64,000 nucleotides of DNA from Fibrobacter sp. (GCA_017526585.1 JAFXRC010000073.1:1-64000); one strand, 5' to 3'; positions 33,066 to 40,664 are shown, numbered from the stretch's first letter. The notes: generated by a model from the sequence alone, not told the origin. Made by a program: numbers and translations.

Positions 33066-33962
33066 ATGAATTTCAAGGACCGCATTATCCGCGCTACGGG
33101 CAAGAAGACGCCCTTCCGCCTGATTGTCGTCGACTTGACCGCGACGATGAACGAAATCGGCAAGAAGCATAACGCACAGGGTTTCGCCCTCAAGCTCCTC
33201 GCCGAAAACTCCATCGCAAGCATTTTCTTGAGCGCCTCGCTCAAGTTCCCGGGCACCGTGAGCTTTACCACCCGATTCTCGGGCGAAATCACGCTGGTGC
33301 AGTCGGACTCCACGCCGCAGGGCCTGGTGCGCGCCATGATTCCGCAGCCGGAACTCCAGGCTGTTGGCGGTAACGAGCCCGTCCTCATTCCGCAGAGTGT
33401 CCGCGTCATCAAGCTGAACGAACAGGGCAAGCGCGTCCATGAAAGCATCATCGAAGCGCCCGCCGTATCCATGGGCCAGAACCTCGCCACCTACCTTTTG
33501 CAGTCCGAACAGATCCGCTCGGCCGTAGGTATCGAAGCCGCCTTCAACAAAGAAGACCCGAGCAAGCTCGACTACGCCGCCGGATTCTACATCGAAGCCT
33601 TCCCCGACCTCGAAGACAGGGACATCAACCTGATCGAAGTCATCATCCAGAACTTGCCAAAGTTCTGCGACATGAACACGCCCGAAGGCTTTGACCTGGA
33701 CGAGCTCCTGGACCAGCTGCGCGGCCCCTACGAAATCGATATCGTGAAAGAAATCGACCCCAAGGCCTACTGCCCCTGCAGCCGCGAACGCACCGCGGCA
33801 ACGCTTGCCACGCTCCCGCTCAAGGATTTGCAAGATCTTGAAAAAGAAGGCAAGGACCTCGAGGTTGTTTGCGACTTCTGCCGCACCCCGTACCAGATTA
33901 CGATTGCGGATTTGCAAAGCATCATAGACGAGAGACGAAAGACGAAAGACGAGAGAAAATAA
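33066..33962 (+). CDS. hslO: Hsp33 redox-regulated chaperone
   Basis: This 298-residue protein is Hsp33, a holdase activated when oxidation releases zinc from four C-terminal cysteines. The zinc site is present as YCPCSRE (C-x-C) and VCDFCRTPY (C-x2-C). The N-terminal domain has the family VVDLTATMNEIGKKH and MGQNLATYLLQSEQ. The final ten residues (DERRKTKDERK) are encoded by a 7-bp tandem repeat, an unusual tail beyond the normal end of the family. For an anaerobe it suggests a need to survive oxygen or hypochlorite bursts. Confidence 0.9.
   Translation: MNFKDRIIRATGKKTPFRLIVVDLTATMNEIGKKHNAQGFALKLLAENSIASIFLSASLKFPGTVSFTTRFSGEITLVQSDSTPQGLVRAMIPQPELQAVGGNEPVLIPQSVRVIKLNEQGKRVHESIIEAPAVSMGQNLATYLLQSEQIRSAVGIEAAFNKEDPSKLDYAAGFYIEAFPDLEDRDINLIEVIIQNLPKFCDMNTPEGFDLDELLDQLRGPYEIDIVKEIDPKAYCPCSRERTAATLATLPLKDLQDLEKEGKDLEVVCDFCRTPYQITIADLQSIIDERRKTKDERK
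33923..33957. repeat. Degenerate 7-bp tandem repeat (GARAGAC) inside the 3' end of hslO
   Basis: CATAGAC, GAGAGAC, GAAAGAC, GAAAGAC, GAGAGAA follow each other in 7-base phase. They encode the Lys/Arg/Asp-rich C-terminal tail of Hsp33. The same units occur before nuoA at 40665-40692. Confidence 0.75.
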
Positions 33963-33972
33963 ACAAGCGTTT

Positions 33973-34071
33973 GTCATTCCCGCGAAGGCGGGAATCTCCT
34001 CTCCTCTATTTAAGTCATAAGCATTTCTTACTTAAGTAGAAAAGGAGATGCCCGAACAAGTCGGGCATGAC
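33973..34071. repeat. MITE-like palindromic element (99 bp)
   Basis: Two hairpins face each other as inverted ends: ATTCCCGC/GCGGGAAT (33976-33995, GAAG loop) and ATGCCCGA/TCGGGCAT (34048-34068). With flanks they read GTCATTCCCG...CGGGAATCTCC and GGAGATGCCCG...CGGGCATGAC, a terminal inverted repeat of about 27 bases with mismatches. The centre is AT-rich and non-coding. No transposase gene is present. Similar paired palindromes are common dispersed repeats in bacteria. Confidence 0.65.
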
Positions 34072-34111
34072 ATTCCTCTAGGACTTTAAACACAAACAAA
34101 AGCAACTAACT

Positions 34112-34729
34112 ATGTTTACGAAGCAATGTGTCGTTACCCTGGACCTTGAAGGTGTCCTCGCCCCTGAAATCTGGATCGCCGTCGCCGAGAAGACCGGCAT
34201 CAAGGACCTGCGCCTGACTACACGCGACATTCCCGACTACGACGTGCTCATGAAGGGCCGCATCAAGATTCTCGAACGCGAAAACATCAAGCTTTCGGAC
34301 ATCCAGAACGTGATCGCAAACCTCGGACTTCTCGACGGTGCCCGCGCTTTTATGGACCAGCTCCGCGACGAAGCCCAGGTGATTATTCTTTCGGACACGT
34401 TCCAGGAATTCGCCTACCCCATCATGAAGAACCTCGGATTCCCGACCATCTTCTGCCATAACCTGGAAGTCGAAAACGACATGATCAAGGGTTACCACCT
34501 GCGCCTCACCGACCAGAAGACGAAGGTCGTGAAGCACCTGCAGGAACTCAACTTCAAGGTGTTCGCTTCGGGTGACTCCTTCAACGACACGGGCATGCTC
34601 AAGCAGGCCGACAAGGGCTGCTTCTTCTGCGCGCCGGATTCCATCGTGGCCCAGTTCCCGCAGCTCGAAGCCACCAAGACCTACGACGAACTCCTGGAAA
34701 AATTCCACCAGTTCCAGGCAACGCTGTAA
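34112..34729 (+). CDS. thrH: ThrH, phosphoserine phosphatase / homoserine phosphotransferase
   Basis: This 205-residue HAD-superfamily protein closely matches ThrH. The nucleophile loop is VTLDLEGVLAPEIWIAVAE, the Thr/Ser motif is VIILSDTFQEF, and the acidic motif is ASGDSFNDTGML. In Pseudomonas ThrH moves phosphate from phosphoserine to homoserine, giving the substrate of ThrC without a classical ThrB kinase. With thrC in the same window, this route to threonine is plausible here. It is flanked by a MITE-like element upstream and a terminator downstream. Confidence 0.9.
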   Translation: MFTKQCVVTLDLEGVLAPEIWIAVAEKTGIKDLRLTTRDIPDYDVLMKGRIKILERENIKLSDIQNVIANLGLLDGARAFMDQLRDEAQVIILSDTFQEFAYPIMKNLGFPTIFCHNLEVENDMIKGYHLRLTDQKTKVVKHLQELNFKVFASGDSFNDTGMLKQADKGCFFCAPDSIVAQFPQLEATKTYDELLEKFHQFQATL

Positions 34730-34767
34730 TTAAATACAATTACGACCAACGCCTTATTTAGGCAGAC

Positions 34768-34799
34768 AAAATGCACCCATTTTCGGGTGCATTGTTTTA
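34768..34799 (+). terminator. Rho-independent terminator after thrH
   Basis: ATGCACCC (34771-34778), six-base loop, GGGTGCAT (34785-34792) then TGTTTTAT. Confidence 0.88.
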
Positions 34800-34827
34800 T
34801 ATTTAGAACAAACAAAAAGGAGAACAT

Positions 34828-35142
34828 ATGAAACTCTACACAACTGACTTTATCACCGGCAAGGAAATCGAAACGCTTCAGATGGTACGCGGGAGCGTGG
34901 TCTTTAGCAAGAATGTGGCTCGCGACTTTTTCGCAGCAGTCAAGACGCTTGTGGGTGGCGAAATCGCCGGTTACACCGAAATGCTGAATGACGCCCGTAA
35001 CATCGCGGTCGAACGTATGGAAAATCAGGCCGGGATCATCGGCGCTGACGCTATTGTGAACGTGCGCTTCGCAACTGCCTCGGTGATGGCAGGCTCCGCA
35101 GAAATCATTGCCTACGGAACCGCCGTCAAGTTCAAGAAATAG
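34828..35142 (+). CDS. YbjQ/UPF0145 family protein
   Basis: This 104-residue protein matches the YbjQ (UPF0145) family: it has the V-R-G-S-V segment (LQMVRGSVVFSKNVARDF), ARNIAVERMENQA and the G-A-D-A-I-V-N-V-R-F core (GADAIVNVRFATASVM). Members form pentameric rings and are sometimes labelled heavy-metal-binding, without firm function. An AAGGAG site precedes the ATG. It is a single gene between two terminators. Confidence 0.9.
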   Translation: MKLYTTDFITGKEIETLQMVRGSVVFSKNVARDFFAAVKTLVGGEIAGYTEMLNDARNIAVERMENQAGIIGADAIVNVRFATASVMAGSAEIIAYGTAVKFKK

Positions 35143-35183
35143 CCCGAATCGGCAAATTTCAGCCCCCTTTATCACACAAATTT

Positions 35184-35211
35184 GCCCCTGTATTGCAGGG
35201 ACTTTCTGTTT
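35184..35211 (+). terminator. Probable terminator after ybjQ-like gene
   Basis: CCCTG (35186-35190), loop TATTG, CAGGG (35196-35200) followed by ACTTTCTGTTTT. Confidence 0.6.
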
Positions 35212-35261
35212 TGTATATATTTAAAGCGTTATAGACCTATTCTATGTGATAAGGAGTCTTT

Positions 35262-36065
35262 ATGTTCTACAAACATTGGAAGAAACTAGCGCTGGCTTTA
35301 ACCGGATTCTTTTGGGTTAGCTGCGACAGCGATAGCACCTCTGCAAACGGAGCAGAAGAACCGACCAGCTCTAGCAATATAACACCGACTAGCAGCGTCT
35401 CGAATCAAGAATCTAGTTCCAGCGAAGCGACCAGTAGCGAAACGAGTTCCAGTTCCGAGGCAGCCAAGCCAGAAAGTTCCAGCAGCGACTTTGGAATGTC
35501 AATGCCACTATATGGCGTTATCATGGACAAAACTGTATGCACCCAGGCTGAGGGCGATTCCACGATGACATGCGGTGACGGTGTAAACTGCACGCTAAGA
35601 AGCCAGGAGAGTTGGGAAAGTCTTCCCTGCATCGAAGATATTTGTCCCGATTACGGCGTAGTCCGAATTTCCGAAAACACCTACGAATGCGACGGCAAGA
35701 TTTACAGCGAGGCCGAATTCAGGTCCCGTTACAACCAAGTCATCATTCCCAAAGATTCCAGCGAAGCGACCGGTAGCGAAACGCTTTGCTTTAACGATAG
35801 CGTGCAAAATACTGAAGGCAGGGTGTTCAAGATTATCGACTGCATTGACGGAAACAAATACCTGAGGGACCCCTCCGCTGCAGGTGTGGAAGGCGTTGAG
35901 CTCCCCGAAGGTGTCCAGGTGTTCGCCCCGAAGGCGGGTAGTGAACAGGCCCCGAACTGCACCGAAACCGGAGACATCTGCATCGAACGGAACCCAAATC
36001 TAACGGTCGAAGAAGATTCCCTTGCCGGTTGCCACCAAGTTATCGATTGTCCTCCCAAACCGTAA
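35262..36065 (+). CDS. Cysteine-rich lipoprotein A of a radical SAM/lipoprotein cluster
   Basis: This 267-residue protein has a lipoprotein signal with the lipid-bearing Cys at residue 21 (TGFFWVSC). A Ser/Glu/Thr-rich linker spans residues 23-78, as in many Fibrobacter surface proteins. The mature part holds about twelve cysteines and two YG motifs, MPLYGV (near 84) and CPDYGV (near 128), followed by YECDGKIYSEAEFRSRY. The N-terminus MFYKHWKK is shared with the next gene's product. An AAGGAG lies before the ATG, the only good ribosome site in the cluster. It is probably a substrate or partner of the radical SAM enzyme at 36529. No other domain is recognised. Confidence 0.72.
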   Translation: MFYKHWKKLALALTGFFWVSCDSDSTSANGAEEPTSSSNITPTSSVSNQESSSSEATSSETSSSSEAAKPESSSSDFGMSMPLYGVIMDKTVCTQAEGDSTMTCGDGVNCTLRSQESWESLPCIEDICPDYGVVRISENTYECDGKIYSEAEFRSRYNQVIIPKDSSEATGSETLCFNDSVQNTEGRVFKIIDCIDGNKYLRDPSAAGVEGVELPEGVQVFAPKAGSEQAPNCTETGDICIERNPNLTVEEDSLAGCHQVIDCPPKP

Positions 36066-36071
36066 AAAAAC

Positions 36072-36100
36072 ATTTCACACTCCACATTTCACACTACACC
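36072..36100. repeat. Degenerate 7-bp tandem repeat (AYTYCAC) before lipoprotein B
   Basis: ATTTCAC, ACTCCAC, ATTTCAC, ACTACAC occupy 36072-36099 in 7-base phase, one base before the ATG at 36101. They fill the space where a Shine-Dalgarno site would be. Confidence 0.75.
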
Positions 36101-36472
36101 ATGTTCTATAAACATTGGAAAAAATTTCTATTAAGCCTGTGCGCTCTTTTCTGGAGCGGCTGCAGCGACGACTCCTCTAGCGACAGCAAGGAACTGATCG
36201 CCTGCGATCTTGAACAGATGTGCCCCGAATACGGCATTATGTACGATTGCGAAAACGAAGAGGACGAAATTTCCGGGAACTTCGAGAACTGCACCATGTC
36301 GTACCCCGCGTGTACGGATACTTATTATTGTGAAGACGACGTCACCTGTTTCCAATCGACCGACGACGAAACGAAAACTTTCGACTGTCGCGATGAAAAG
36401 GATAAAAAGACGCTCTATAGCGAAGACGAATTCAAGTCAAAATACTACGTCGAAAGTGAGCGCATCCATTAA
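36101..36472 (+). CDS. Cysteine-rich lipoprotein B of a radical SAM/lipoprotein cluster
   Basis: This 123-residue paralogue of the preceding lipoprotein shares the start MFYKHWKK, lipid Cys at residue 21 (ALFWSGC), the motif CPEYGI (Cys 41), and an ending like that of lipoprotein A's central part (LYSEDEFKSKYYVE versus IYSEAEFRSRY). It lacks the Ser-rich linker and is very acidic. Around nine cysteines occur in the mature part. I take ATG 36101, since upstream in-frame codons lie in the previous gene and the repeat. It has no Shine-Dalgarno site; the heptamer array abuts the start. It is 56 bases from the radical SAM gene. Confidence 0.72.
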   Translation: MFYKHWKKFLLSLCALFWSGCSDDSSSDSKELIACDLEQMCPEYGIMYDCENEEDEISGNFENCTMSYPACTDTYYCEDDVTCFQSTDDETKTFDCRDEKDKKTLYSEDEFKSKYYVESERIH

Positions 36473-36528
36473 ATTTCACATTTCACACCTCACACTTCAC
36501 ACCTCACATTTTACACTCCACACTTTTT
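36473..36528. repeat. Eight-unit degenerate 7-bp tandem repeat abutting the radical SAM start codon
   Basis: Units in exact phase are ATTTCAC, ATTTCAC, ACCTCAC, ACTTCAC, ACCTCAC, ATTTTAC, ACTCCAC, ACTTTTT, and the ATG begins at the next base (36529). The whole lipoprotein B to radical SAM spacer consists of the array. It matches the units before lipoprotein B. No Shine-Dalgarno motif is present. Confidence 0.85.
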
Positions 36529-37605
36529 ATGCAACTTTCTCTTAAAAAGAAACTCGCTCTCGAGGCATATCGCCTTTACCGCCACAACGAAATCAAGGCA
36601 CACCCGCTCACGTACTTTTTCTGGGAATGCACGCTGCGCTGCAATTTGCACTGTCTGCATTGCGGTAGCGACTGCGTGAAAGATGCCATCCCCGACATGC
36701 CTCGCGAAGATTTCATGAACGTGCTGGATAAGCTTGCCCCGCATATTGACCCGAAACACTTCATCGTGGTGATTACCGGCGGCGAACCCCTGATGCGCCC
36801 GGACCTCGAAGAATGCGGGCAAGAAATCAAAAAGCGCGGCTACCCCTGGGGCATGGTCAGCAACGGCCTTGCCATGACGCCCGAACGCTACACCAAGCTG
36901 CTGAATGCCGGGCTGCGCTCGCTCACGATTAGCCTCGACGGCCTCAAGGAAAGCCACAACCATTTCCGCGGCGCCCCCACGAGTTTCGACAACGCACTCC
37001 GCGCCATCGACATGGCCGCCCACACGCAAGGCCTCACCTTCGACGTGATGACCTGCGTGAACCGCCAGAATCTCAAGGAACTCCCGAAGATTCTCGACAT
37101 CCTCCTGAAAATCGGCGTAAAGCGCTGGCGTATCGCGACGGTGTTCCCAAAGGGCCGCGCGAAGGACAATCCGCTGTTCCAGCTCACCAACCAGGAATTC
37201 CGCCAGGTGTTCGACTTTATCCGCGAAGTCAAGAAACTGAACGTCATCAACGTGAACTACGGCTGCGAAGGGTTCCTCGGCAGCTACGAGAAGGACGCGC
37301 GCAACTACCCGTTCTTCTGCCGTGCCGGCGTGAACGTCTCTTCTGTGCTTTGCGACGGCAGCATTTCGGCTTGCCCGAGCCTCCGCGGCGACTACATACA
37401 AGGCAACATCTACAAGGACGACCTCTGGGACGTATGGCAGAACCGCTACCAGGTAATGCGCGACCGCAGCTGGGCAAAAATCGGCGACTGCAAGACCTGC
37501 AAGTACTGGCGCTACTGCGAAGGCTCCAGCCTGCACTTACGTGATGAAAAGACCAAAGAGCTTGCATACTGCCACGTAGCGAGACTCGAAGCCGCTGGTG
37601 CATAG
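36529..37605 (+). CDS. Radical SAM/SPASM enzyme of a lipoprotein-associated system
   Basis: This 358-residue enzyme has the radical SAM [4Fe-4S] motif C-x3-C-x2-C in FWECTLRCNLHCLHCGSDC (residues 27-45), then VITGGEPLMRPDLEE and SLDGLKESHNHFRG. The C-terminal SPASM region carries further cysteines (FFCRAGVNVSSVLCDGSISA, CKTCKYWRYCEG) for auxiliary clusters. SPASM enzymes modify peptides or proteins. The opening motif is very close to the family I remember as rSAM/lipoprotein system (TIGR04133), paired in Bacteroidetes with small lipoproteins. The two lipoproteins just upstream fit that pairing. The reaction is unknown. A strong terminator ends the cluster. Confidence 0.85.
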   Translation: MQLSLKKKLALEAYRLYRHNEIKAHPLTYFFWECTLRCNLHCLHCGSDCVKDAIPDMPREDFMNVLDKLAPHIDPKHFIVVITGGEPLMRPDLEECGQEIKKRGYPWGMVSNGLAMTPERYTKLLNAGLRSLTISLDGLKESHNHFRGAPTSFDNALRAIDMAAHTQGLTFDVMTCVNRQNLKELPKILDILLKIGVKRWRIATVFPKGRAKDNPLFQLTNQEFRQVFDFIREVKKLNVINVNYGCEGFLGSYEKDARNYPFFCRAGVNVSSVLCDGSISACPSLRGDYIQGNIYKDDLWDVWQNRYQVMRDRSWAKIGDCKTCKYWRYCEGSSLHLRDEKTKELAYCHVARLEAAGA

Positions 37606-37624
37606 CATTTCTAAATTATCCCAC

Positions 37625-37660
37625 AAAAAAGCCGTGTCCCGCAAGTCGGACACGGCTTTT
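37625..37660 (+). terminator. Rho-independent terminator after radical SAM gene
   Basis: AGCCGTGTCC (37630-37639) pairs with GGACACGGCT (37648-37657) around an eight-base loop; A and T runs flank it, so it can work in both directions. Confidence 0.92.
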
Positions 37661-37769
37661 CCCGACCTAAGTCGGGGCTAGGGTCTTAATCGCTGTTGTA
37701 CCCAACCCCCTGACAACTCCTTACGATTAAGATTTTCCAAACCACTCCCTAGCCTTAGGCTTTTGCCTA
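37661..37769. ncRNA. Candidate structured RNA or DNA element with nested inverted repeats
   Basis: No protein frame is evident here. Five pairings nest or stack: CCCGAC/GTCGGG (37661-37676), GCTAGGG 37677-37683 with CCCTAGC 37747-37753, TCTTAATCG 37684-37692 with CGATTAAGA 37724-37732, GTTGT 37695-37699 with ACAAC 37713-37717 (C-rich loop), and TAGGC/GCCTA (37756-37769). The long middle arm has a one-sided bulge of 14 bases (37733-37746). This is far more pairing than chance gives in 109 bases. I recognise no known RNA family. It might be a small RNA, a leader for rel, or a mobile-element end. Orientation is not known. Confidence 0.45.
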
Positions 37770-37924
37770 CAAGTAAAATAATTTTTTTCAGATAAAAACC
37801 GGATACTTAGGAAAAACAAAGTGTTGTTCAAGAAAACAACAACCAAACTATAAAAAAGCCTTATTTTTCGCTTATTTCGCAAAAATAAGCACTCCAGCTA
37901 TCGAATTTTTAGATATTATTTATA
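37770..37924 (+). promoter_or_regulatory. AT-rich upstream region of rel
   Basis: This is the rest of the only gene-free stretch longer than 300 bases. It includes GTTGTT/AACAAC (near 37822-37843) and CTTATTTTT/AAAAATAAG (near 37861-37892) inverted repeats. It probably holds the rel promoter, though I cannot fix -35/-10 boxes. No clear Shine-Dalgarno lies before ATG 37925. Confidence 0.4.
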
Positions 37925-40072
37925 ATGATGGAACCAGTAAGCCTGACATCGAATCAAGAGCATATCGTTGATTCGCTTTTAAAGAAGAATCCCAAGCTGG
38001 ATCGAGGGGTTCTTTCTCAGGCTGTTACCTTTATCGCAGAGGCTCACGAAGGTCAGTACCGCAAGAGTGGCATGCCCTACACCGAGCACCCCTACGAAGT
38101 CGCCAAAATCCTCGCTGACCTTAAGCAAGACCAGCCGACCGTGCTTGCCGGGTTATTGCACGATGTCGTCGAAGATACCGACCACTCGCTCGAAGAAATT
38201 GCCCAGAAGTTTGGTGAAGACACGGCCTTCATGGTCGATGCCGTCACAAAGATTACTGCCGCCCAGGAATCAAGCAAGACCGCCCAGAAGGCGGAAACCT
38301 ACCGTAAGTTGATTACGGCCATGGCAAAAGACCCTCGGGTCATCATGATCAAAATCGCAGACCGCATCCACAACATGCGCACCATGCGGTACATGAAACC
38401 CGAAAAAAGGCAAGCCATTGCGCAGGAAACACTCGACATTTACATTCCTCTCACGCACCGCTTTGGTCTCTACAAGCTGAAAAACGAGCTCGAAGACCTG
38501 AGCTTTAAGTACGTGAACCCCGACGAGTACCAAAAGCTGGTGGACCTCCTCATCGAAAACAAGGAGTCCCGCGAAAAGTACATCCAGTCGGTGATAGGAC
38601 CTTTGCAGATCAAGATGGCGCTCGAAGATTTCGACTGCACCATCCAGGGACGCACCAAGAACATTTACAGCATCTACAACAAGATGATCAGCCGTGGGTG
38701 CCAGTTCGAAGACATTTTCGATATCTTCGCCATCCGCATCATCGTAGAGACCATTCCCGAATGCTACCTGGCGCTGGGTTATGTCCACAACCTGTGGACT
38801 CCGCTGCAGAGCCGCTTCAAGGACTACATCGCGACCCCTAAGCCGAACCTTTACCAGAGCATCCACACCACGGTCATCGGCCCCGAAAACAAGATGGTCG
38901 AAATCCAGATCCGCACCAAGGACATGGACCTGACCGCCGAAAAGGGATTCGCCGCCCACTGGGCATACAAGCTTGAAACTCAGCACGAGGGCGAAGAACT
39001 CGCCTGGCTGAACCACATGGTCAAGCTCCAGTCCGAAATTTCGGACTCCAAGGAATACCTGGACTTCTTGAAGGTGGACCTGAAGCCGTCGGGCATGACG
39101 GTTTTCACCCCCAAGGGCACCTCCATCGAACTTCCGCAGGGTTCCATCGTCTTGGACTTCGCCTTTGCCGTCCACACCGAGCTGGGCCTGCACTGCATTG
39201 GCGCCCGCATCAACGACGAGGTGGTGAACCTCGATACGGTCGTAGAGCATGGGGCCACTATTCAGGTGCTCAAGAGCCCGAACCAGGAACCGAGCCCCGA
39301 ATGGCTCGACATGGTCAAGACAGTCAAGGCCAAGCAGGAACTGCGCCGTTGGATGAAAAGCAGCATCATGAAGCAGTCGCTCAGCCTTGGCAAGGAAATC
39401 TGGGACCGCGAACTGCGCCTGCAAAAAATCGAAAAGGACAAGCGGCCGACCGAAGAATCCATTTGCAAATACTTTGGCACCCCCACCATCGACGATTTCT
39501 ACGAACGCATTGGCCAGGGCGAACTGCCCCTGGCAGACATCCAGCGGTTCCTGAACGGTGGCGAAACCACGCAAAAAGAATCGACGACACTCAGGTTCTT
39601 CCCGAAGTTCAACAAGGACCTGAAGGCGGACCGCCGCGACGAAATGCCACTGCAGATTGGCCAGGAAACCAGTCTCGTGGTGCAATTCGCCAAGTGCTGT
39701 GCACCGATTCCTGGCGACCCGATTGTGGGAATCCTCCGCCCAAAGATTGGCATCGAGGTCCACACGACGGACTGCCCGCAACTGAAGAACCTTCCGGAAG
39801 ACCAGCATATCGCAGTCGAATGGAGCGAAGACATCAAGCACTCCTTCGAAGCGCACCTCACCATCGAGACCGAGAACCGCAAGAACATCACCTTCGATGT
39901 GCTGCAAGAACTCAAGCGTGCAAACGTATTCCTGGAAAGGGTCACCTCGGCTAGCAAGCATTATTCCGGACGAATCCGCCTGGTGTTCAAGGCGTTCCGC
40001 AAGGAACAGGTCGACACCATCATCAATGCGATCAAGAACATTCCCGGCGTAAAACAGGTGGTTAAATCATGA
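37925..40072 (+). CDS. rel: Bifunctional (p)ppGpp synthetase/hydrolase, Rel/SpoT
   Basis: This 715-residue protein makes and degrades the stringent-response alarmone (p)ppGpp. The HD hydrolase site is intact (YTEHPYEVAKIL, GLLHDVVEDTDHS, KIADRIHNMRTMRYM). The synthetase domain shows SRFKDYIATPKPNLYQSIHT and VEIQIRTKDMD with AAHWAYK. A TGS domain (MTVFTPKGTSIELPQGS) follows, then the conserved-Cys segment FAKCCAPIPGDPIVG and a terminal ACT domain. Length fits a full-size Rel. The gene overlaps the next one by four bases (ATGA at 40069-40072). Confidence 0.95.
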   Translation: MMEPVSLTSNQEHIVDSLLKKNPKLDRGVLSQAVTFIAEAHEGQYRKSGMPYTEHPYEVAKILADLKQDQPTVLAGLLHDVVEDTDHSLEEIAQKFGEDTAFMVDAVTKITAAQESSKTAQKAETYRKLITAMAKDPRVIMIKIADRIHNMRTMRYMKPEKRQAIAQETLDIYIPLTHRFGLYKLKNELEDLSFKYVNPDEYQKLVDLLIENKESREKYIQSVIGPLQIKMALEDFDCTIQGRTKNIYSIYNKMISRGCQFEDIFDIFAIRIIVETIPECYLALGYVHNLWTPLQSRFKDYIATPKPNLYQSIHTTVIGPENKMVEIQIRTKDMDLTAEKGFAAHWAYKLETQHEGEELAWLNHMVKLQSEISDSKEYLDFLKVDLKPSGMTVFTPKGTSIELPQGSIVLDFAFAVHTELGLHCIGARINDEVVNLDTVVEHGATIQVLKSPNQEPSPEWLDMVKTVKAKQELRRWMKSSIMKQSLSLGKEIWDRELRLQKIEKDKRPTEESICKYFGTPTIDDFYERIGQGELPLADIQRFLNGGETTQKESTTLRFFPKFNKDLKADRRDEMPLQIGQETSLVVQFAKCCAPIPGDPIVGILRPKIGIEVHTTDCPQLKNLPEDQHIAVEWSEDIKHSFEAHLTIETENRKNITFDVLQELKRANVFLERVTSASKHYSGRIRLVFKAFRKEQVDTIINAIKNIPGVKQVVKS

Positions 40073-40662
40073 TTTCTAAGCTCCACCACAGCGACTACAC
40101 CCTGAAGAACCGCGCATTCAACTGCCGCATGCGCAACCGTTACTACGAAGAGGTGTATTACGCTTTCAGGGCCATTTTCCCAAACGATGTCGCCGAACGC
40201 CGCGAGCACAACCCGGCCGCCGACACCATCTGGTTCCAGAACCTGAGCAAGGAAATCAAGCGCTACGAAAGGCTAATCATGACCTGCCTGGAATACGCGC
40301 AGGCCGCCATCTTTTACGGCAAGGCCGAAAACAAGGCCATGTATTCCAAGGACAAGCGCTGGGGTATATTGCAAGAAGAAATCTTCTTGGTTCACTTTTT
40401 GCAAGAGCTACTATCTACCACCCACTACGTCATCGCTCGAATCGAAACCGACCAGATGCTACAGGAATGGGCTGGTGAAATGCAAGACCTGAAGACCAAG
40501 CCGGTCGCTTCGGGCTACGTGAACACCATTCAGGAAAAACTGAACGAAATGAATGCGGCAACGCTCGACGAATTCAAGGATTTGCTCAAACACGTGCTTG
40601 ACCGATTCCAAATCGGAAACAACCTTTTCGGAACAGTTCAAGAGCTACAGAACTTCTACTAA
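40069..40662 (+). CDS. Unknown protein translationally coupled to rel
   Basis: This 197-residue protein starts inside the rel stop codon. It is soluble, mainly helical and rich in aromatic and charged residues (YYEEVYYAFRAIFPNDVAER, then IWFQNLSKEIKRYERLIMTC), with one helical segment LEYAQAAIFYGKAENKAMY. I see no signal peptide, membrane segment or catalytic motif, and recognise no family. Coupling to rel suggests a linked role, but its next neighbour, 30 bases on, is nuoA, so it may only bridge two transcription units. Codon bias matches the flanking well-expressed genes. Confidence 0.65.
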   Translation: MISKLHHSDYTLKNRAFNCRMRNRYYEEVYYAFRAIFPNDVAERREHNPAADTIWFQNLSKEIKRYERLIMTCLEYAQAAIFYGKAENKAMYSKDKRWGILQEEIFLVHFLQELLSTTHYVIARIETDQMLQEWAGEMQDLKTKPVASGYVNTIQEKLNEMNAATLDEFKDLLKHVLDRFQIGNNLFGTVQELQNFY

Positions 40663-40664
40663 AC

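Noticed and set aside
36473-36528. Possible CRISPR array
   Set aside because: Units are 7 bases, contiguous and without spacers, and there are no cas genes.
37661-37769. Integron attC site or tmRNA
   Set aside because: No integrase gene or gene-cassette structure is nearby, no tag-peptide frame is seen, and the stem arrangement does not fit either class.
38270-39961. A 563-codon open frame antisense to rel
   Set aside because: It is a shadow of the rel reading frame, without start signals or homology.
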